From positions 1 through 9,785 of the forward strand of contig JABCYT010000073.1 of assembly GCA_013290035.1 (NCBI GenBank): a stretch of 9,785 nt of DNA. The letters run 5' to 3'. Source of the DNA: Alphaproteobacteria bacterium. GTDB lineage: Bacteria > Pseudomonadota > Alphaproteobacteria > Reyranellales > Reyranellaceae. A program made the translations under genes and the position numbers. Positions 7,014 through 9,785 of the stretch are shown one piece after another (within the stretch, counting starts at the first letter, position 1; each line of letters begins with the position of its first letter). Under the pieces are notes generated by a model, which made no database searches, had not been told where the DNA came from, and was given only the letters and a program-made list of their open reading frames with translations.

Positions 7014-7021
7014 GACAACCT

Positions 7022-7807
7022 ATGTCGCAAAACGGCCAAAAGTCGACCGACCCAGCGGACTACCAGCATGTACCCCGCGCGGTGGCGGCCATGCCCAAGG
7101 ACTTTCCCCAGGATTTCGTCATCGAGCCGCACAGCCACGAGCGTGCGCAGCTCATCTACGCCCCCGCCGGCACGATGCGCGTGATCACCAGTCAAGCCAT
7201 GTGGGTCGTGCCGCCGCAGCGTGCGCTCTGGATGCCGGCCGGAACCGTGCACGGCATTGAGATGCTCGACCAGGTCACCATGCGCACTCTCTATCTGCGC
7301 GACGATGCGGCCGCCGCGATGCCGCTCGCGTGCCGGGTGCTGCAGGTCTCGCCGCTCTTGCGCGAACTGATCGTGCGGGCGACGGAACTGCCGCTGCAGT
7401 ACGACGAAGACGGCCCGGCGGGCCACGTCGTCGCCCTTCTCGTGGACGAGCTGCACGGCTCGCAGGCCCTGAAACTTCACCTGCCGATGCCGCGGTCGAA
7501 GCGGCTCGCGACGCTCTGCCGGGCACTGCTCGACGAGCCGGGCGACCGGCGCACCTTGGGCGAATGGGCACACACTGTACACGCCAGTGAGCGCACCATG
7601 GCCCGACTTTTCCAGAGCGAGACAGGCCTCAGTTTCGCGGCATGGCGCCAGCAGGCCCGCGTGCTCGAAGCCATGGGCCGATTGGGCAGCGGCGCGCCCG
7701 TGACCCAGGTGGCGCTCGATCTCGGCTACGACAGCGTCAGCGCCTTCAGCGCCATGTTCCGCCGTGCTGCGGGAACCTCACCCAGCGCCTATCGACAGCG
7801 CACGTGA
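7022..7807 (+). CDS. AraC-family transcriptional regulator with cupin sensor domain (NimR-like)
   Basis: DNA-binding regulator of 261 residues. The N-terminal cupin-like domain (about 30-100) carries EPHSHERAQLIYAPAGTM and VVPPQRALWMPAGTVH, the pattern seen in NimR/YeaM-type AraC regulators; H37, H39 and H77 could face a ligand or metal. The C-terminal AraC domain (about 160-258) has two helix-turn-helix units: LGEWAHTVHASERTMARLFQ (179-198) and VTQVALDLGYDSVSAFSAMFRR (227-248). It ends in the usual GTSPSAYR. In E. coli, NimR represses a divergently placed MFS exporter gene, nimT. The same layout here, with a candidate operator between the genes, suggests control of the MFS gene and of itself. 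No ribosome site precedes the ATG; a second ATG at 7091 would remove 23 residues but keep the cupin motif. The inducer is unknown. Confidence 0.92.
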   Translation: MSQNGQKSTDPADYQHVPRAVAAMPKDFPQDFVIEPHSHERAQLIYAPAGTMRVITSQAMWVVPPQRALWMPAGTVHGIEMLDQVTMRTLYLRDDAAAAMPLACRVLQVSPLLRELIVRATELPLQYDEDGPAGHVVALLVDELHGSQALKLHLPMPRSKRLATLCRALLDEPGDRRTLGEWAHTVHASERTMARLFQSETGLSFAAWRQQARVLEAMGRLGSGAPVTQVALDLGYDSVSAFSAMFRRAAGTSPSAYRQRT

Positions 7808-7831
7808 CAAGCCCTTGTTCAGGGTGGGGGA

Positions 7832-7866
7832 TTTCTGTGTCAGGGCAACGGTTTGCCGCACAGAAA
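7832..7866. repeat. Nested stem-loop downstream of the AraC gene
   Basis: TTTCTGTG (7832-7839) pairs perfectly with CACAGAAA (7859-7866). Inside it GGCAA (7844-7848) pairs with TTGCC (7853-7857) around a CGGT tetraloop, with a 3-base bulge. The structure begins 24 bp after the AraC stop codon. No T-run follows, so it would be a weak terminator at best; it could instead be an operator or leader structure for the oxidoreductase gene. The rest of the 172-bp gap (7808-7979) is less GC-rich than its neighbours. It contains a TTGACG (7869-7874) without a convincing -10 partner, and a small ACGGT/ACCGT inverted repeat (7911-7927). Confidence 0.5.
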
Positions 7867-7969
7867 CCTTGACGTATCGCCTCCAAATATCCCCAATGCG
7901 CGACCCATATACGGTATTCTAAACCGTCATTTACCGGCCCGCGGCCCTGTACCGGGAAATTGGCCGCCT

Positions 7970-7973
7970 GGAG
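7970..7973 (+). promoter_or_regulatory. Ribosome binding site fixing a TTG start
   Basis: GGAG lies exactly six bases before a TTG at 7980. No ATG or GTG occurs in this frame between the upstream stop (TAA at 7920-7922) and the conserved protein sequence. The other candidates are ATT and CTG codons without a ribosome site, so TTG is the best start. Confidence 0.7.
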
Positions 7974-7979
7974 TTTCTG

Positions 7980-9785
7980 TTGAAGCCGACCGATATCAAG
8001 AATCCGGATTACTTCCACAAGGTCGTCGACTGCCAGTGGGCCTGCCCCGCCCATACCCCGGTCCCCGAGTACATCCGGCTGATTGCCCACGGGCGCTACT
8101 CCGACGCCTACATGATCAACTGGAAGTCCAATGTCTTCCCGGGAATCCTCGGCCGCACCTGCGACCGCCCCTGCGAGCCGGCCTGCCGGCGCAGCCGGGT
8201 CGAGGACGAGACACTGGTGAAGGGCAAGAAGGAGCCGGTCGCGATCTGCCGCCTCAAGCGCGTCGCCGCCGACTTCAAGGACGACGAGGGCATCAAGGCC
8301 AGCATGCCCAAGGCGCCGGAGAAGAACGGCAAGCGCATCGCCTGCGTCGGCGGCGGCCCGGCCTCGCTCACCGTGGCGCGCGATCTCGCCGTGCTGGGCT
8401 ATGAGATCGTGATCTACGACCAGGATCCCAAGCTGGGTGGTTTCATCCGCACCCAGATCCCGCACTTCCGTCTCCCTGAGTCGGTGATCGACGAGGAAGT
8501 GGGCTACATCACCGACATCGGCAACATCGAGTTCCGCCACAAGAAGATCGAGTCGATGAAGGCGGTGCTGGCGGAAGGCTACGACGCGGTCTTCGTCGGC
8601 TCAGGCGCCCCGCGCGGCCGCGACCTCGACGTGCCCGGGCGCAAGGAAGCCGCCAGCAACATCCATATCGGCCTCGACTGGCTGTCGTCGGTCTCGTTCG
8701 GCCATATCAGCAAGGTCGGCAAGCGGGTGATCGTGCTGGGTGGCGGCAATACCGCGATGGATTGCTGCCGCACCGCCCGCCGCCTGGGCGGCGAGGACGT
8801 GAAGGTGATCGTGCGCTCCGGCTTCGAGGAGATGAAGGCCTCGCCGTGGGAGAAGGAAGACGCGATGGGCGAGGACATCCCCATCCTCAACATGCTGGTG
8901 CCGAAGGAAGTCACGCACAACAACGGCCGGATCACCGGCGTGCTGTTCGAAAAGGTCAAGGCCGAGTACGACGCCAAGGGCCGCCGTTCGCTGATCCCGT
9001 CGGGCGAGCCCGACCAGCATTTCGAATGCGACGACGTGCTGGTGGCGATCGGCCAGGAGAACGCCTTCCCGTGGATCGAGAAGGACGCCGGCGTCGAGTT
9101 CGACAAATGGGGCCTGCCCAAGCTCAACGAGAAGACGTTCCAGAGCAGCGAGCCCCGCGTGTTCTTCGGCGGCGACGCTGCCTTCGGCCCCAAGAACATC
9201 ATCTGGGCCGCTGCCCACGGCCATGACGCCGCGATCTCCATCCACAAGATGCTGATCGGCGAGAATCCCGAAGAGCGGCCGGCGCCCGGCGTCAACGTCG
9301 TCAGCCAGAAGATGGGCATCCACGAGTGGAGCTACGACAACGCGCCGACCATCGACCACCGCCTGAAAGTCCCGCACCGCGCCAAGCAGGAGGCGCTGAA
9401 GGACATCATGGCCGAGGTCGAGCTGGGCTTTGACGTCAAGCTCGCCTTCAAGGAGGCGCAGCGCTGCCTGAACTGCGACGTGCAGACGGTGTTCACCGGC
9501 GCGCTGTGCATCGAGTGCGACGCCTGCGTCGACATCTGCCCGATGGACTGCATCACCTTCACCGAGAACGGTGAGGAGAAGGATCTGCGCGGCCGGCTGA
9601 TGGCGCCGGCGCTCAACCCGACCCAGGACCTCTATATCGGCAACGACCTCAGGACCGGGCGCATCATGGCCAAGGACGAGGATGTCTGCCTGCATTGCGG
9701 ACTGTGCGCCGAGCGCTGCCCGACCGGTGCATGGGACATGCGCAAGTACTATATGGAAATGACCAACGCGGAGCAGGTATGCCGC
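7980..9785 (+). CDS. FAD/iron-sulfur NAD(P)H oxidoreductase, GltD-like with C-terminal ferredoxin motifs (partial)
   Basis: The first 602 residues are present; the frame is open at the right edge. An N-terminal GltD/dihydropyrimidine-dehydrogenase-type helical Fe-S domain has cysteines at 18, 22, 61, 65 and 69 (CQWACPAHTPVPEYI; TCDRPCEPACRR). The FAD motif is VGGGPAS (123-129), the NAD(P)H motif LGGGNTAMD (253-261), and the second flavin contact GGDAAFGPKN (397-406). After a CLNC pair (496, 499) come two 4Fe-4S motifs of CxxCxxCxxxCP form: C510, C513, C516, C520 and C570, C573, C576, C580. Such proteins move electrons between NAD(P)H and a ferredoxin-like or enzyme partner. Glutamate synthase itself is unlikely because of the extra ferredoxin part. 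I recall homologues encoded next to 2-oxoacid:acceptor oxidoreductase subunits, but that region lies outside this window. The TTG start is set by GGAG at 7970. Confidence 0.9.
   Translation, partial: MKPTDIKNPDYFHKVVDCQWACPAHTPVPEYIRLIAHGRYSDAYMINWKSNVFPGILGRTCDRPCEPACRRSRVEDETLVKGKKEPVAICRLKRVAADFKDDEGIKASMPKAPEKNGKRIACVGGGPASLTVARDLAVLGYEIVIYDQDPKLGGFIRTQIPHFRLPESVIDEEVGYITDIGNIEFRHKKIESMKAVLAEGYDAVFVGSGAPRGRDLDVPGRKEAASNIHIGLDWLSSVSFGHISKVGKRVIVLGGGNTAMDCCRTARRLGGEDVKVIVRSGFEEMKASPWEKEDAMGEDIPILNMLVPKEVTHNNGRITGVLFEKVKAEYDAKGRRSLIPSGEPDQHFECDDVLVAIGQENAFPWIEKDAGVEFDKWGLPKLNEKTFQSSEPRVFFGGDAAFGPKNIIWAAAHGHDAAISIHKMLIGENPEERPAPGVNVVSQKMGIHEWSYDNAPTIDHRLKVPHRAKQEALKDIMAEVELGFDVKLAFKEAQRCLNCDVQTVFTGALCIECDACVDICPMDCITFTENGEEKDLRGRLMAPALNPTQDLYIGNDLRTGRIMAKDEDVCLHCGLCAERCPTGAWDMRKYYMEMTNAEQVCR

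Noticed and set aside
7869..7897. TTGACG as the -35 box of a promoter for the oxidoreductase gene
   Set aside because: At 16-18 bases downstream the sequence is CCCCAATG, not a -10 box. AAATAT is too close and TATTCT (7915-7920) too far, so no promoter is claimed.
8601..9695. 364-codon minus-strand open frame opposite the oxidoreductase
   Set aside because: The antisense translation is rich in His, Asp, Val and Ala without motifs, while the plus strand carries a well-conserved flavoprotein with all cofactor motifs.

Overview
The window is GC-rich and densely coding. Codon use is strongly third-position G/C, which is why many long antisense open frames appear. Gene content and protein style (a Liv-type ABC importer cluster, a class B alkylsulfatase, and a GltD-like flavoprotein fused to ferredoxin domains) suggest a heterotrophic alphaproteobacterium of the Rhizobiales/Rhodospirillales/Reyranella kind. 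That placement is an inference from style, not a database result. There are no rRNA or tRNA genes, insertion sequences, CRISPR arrays or phage genes.

Left part (1-3392, minus strand): a branched-chain-amino-acid-type (HAAT) ABC import operon read right to left. A periplasmic binding protein (1989-3302) follows a sigma70-like promoter (3351-3379), then livG (1206-1961), livF (488-1192) and livH (1-409, cut by the window edge). LivM is presumably beyond the left edge. A strong 22-bp-arm hairpin (425-475) lies between livF and livH. LivG lacks a canonical LSGGQ signature, so one of the two composite ATP sites looks degenerate.

Middle (3393-5711): a 651-residue metallo-beta-lactamase-fold alkylsulfatase (SdsA1-like) lies directly upstream of the importer on the same strand, with all expected zinc ligands but no visible export signal. 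A cytosolic sulfatase would need its substrate imported, so the importer next door is a reasonable, untested partner. Divergent from it, 45 bp away, is a small MmcQ/YjbR-family protein.

Right-middle (5754-7807): an MFS transporter (minus) and an AraC-family regulator with a cupin-like sensor domain (plus) are divergent. Their 68-bp AT-rich intergenic region holds an inverted repeat that is a candidate operator. This resembles a regulated efflux pair of the NimR/NimT type.

Right end (7980-9785, plus): the first 602 codons of a flavin/iron-sulfur oxidoreductase (GltD/DPYD-domain-I type followed by two 4Fe-4S ferredoxin motifs). It starts at a TTG set by a well-spaced GGAG and runs off the right edge.

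I found no clear undescribed system. The best leads are the sulfatase plus importer module, the asymmetric LivG/LivF ATPase pair, and the small palindromes at the regulatory junctions.
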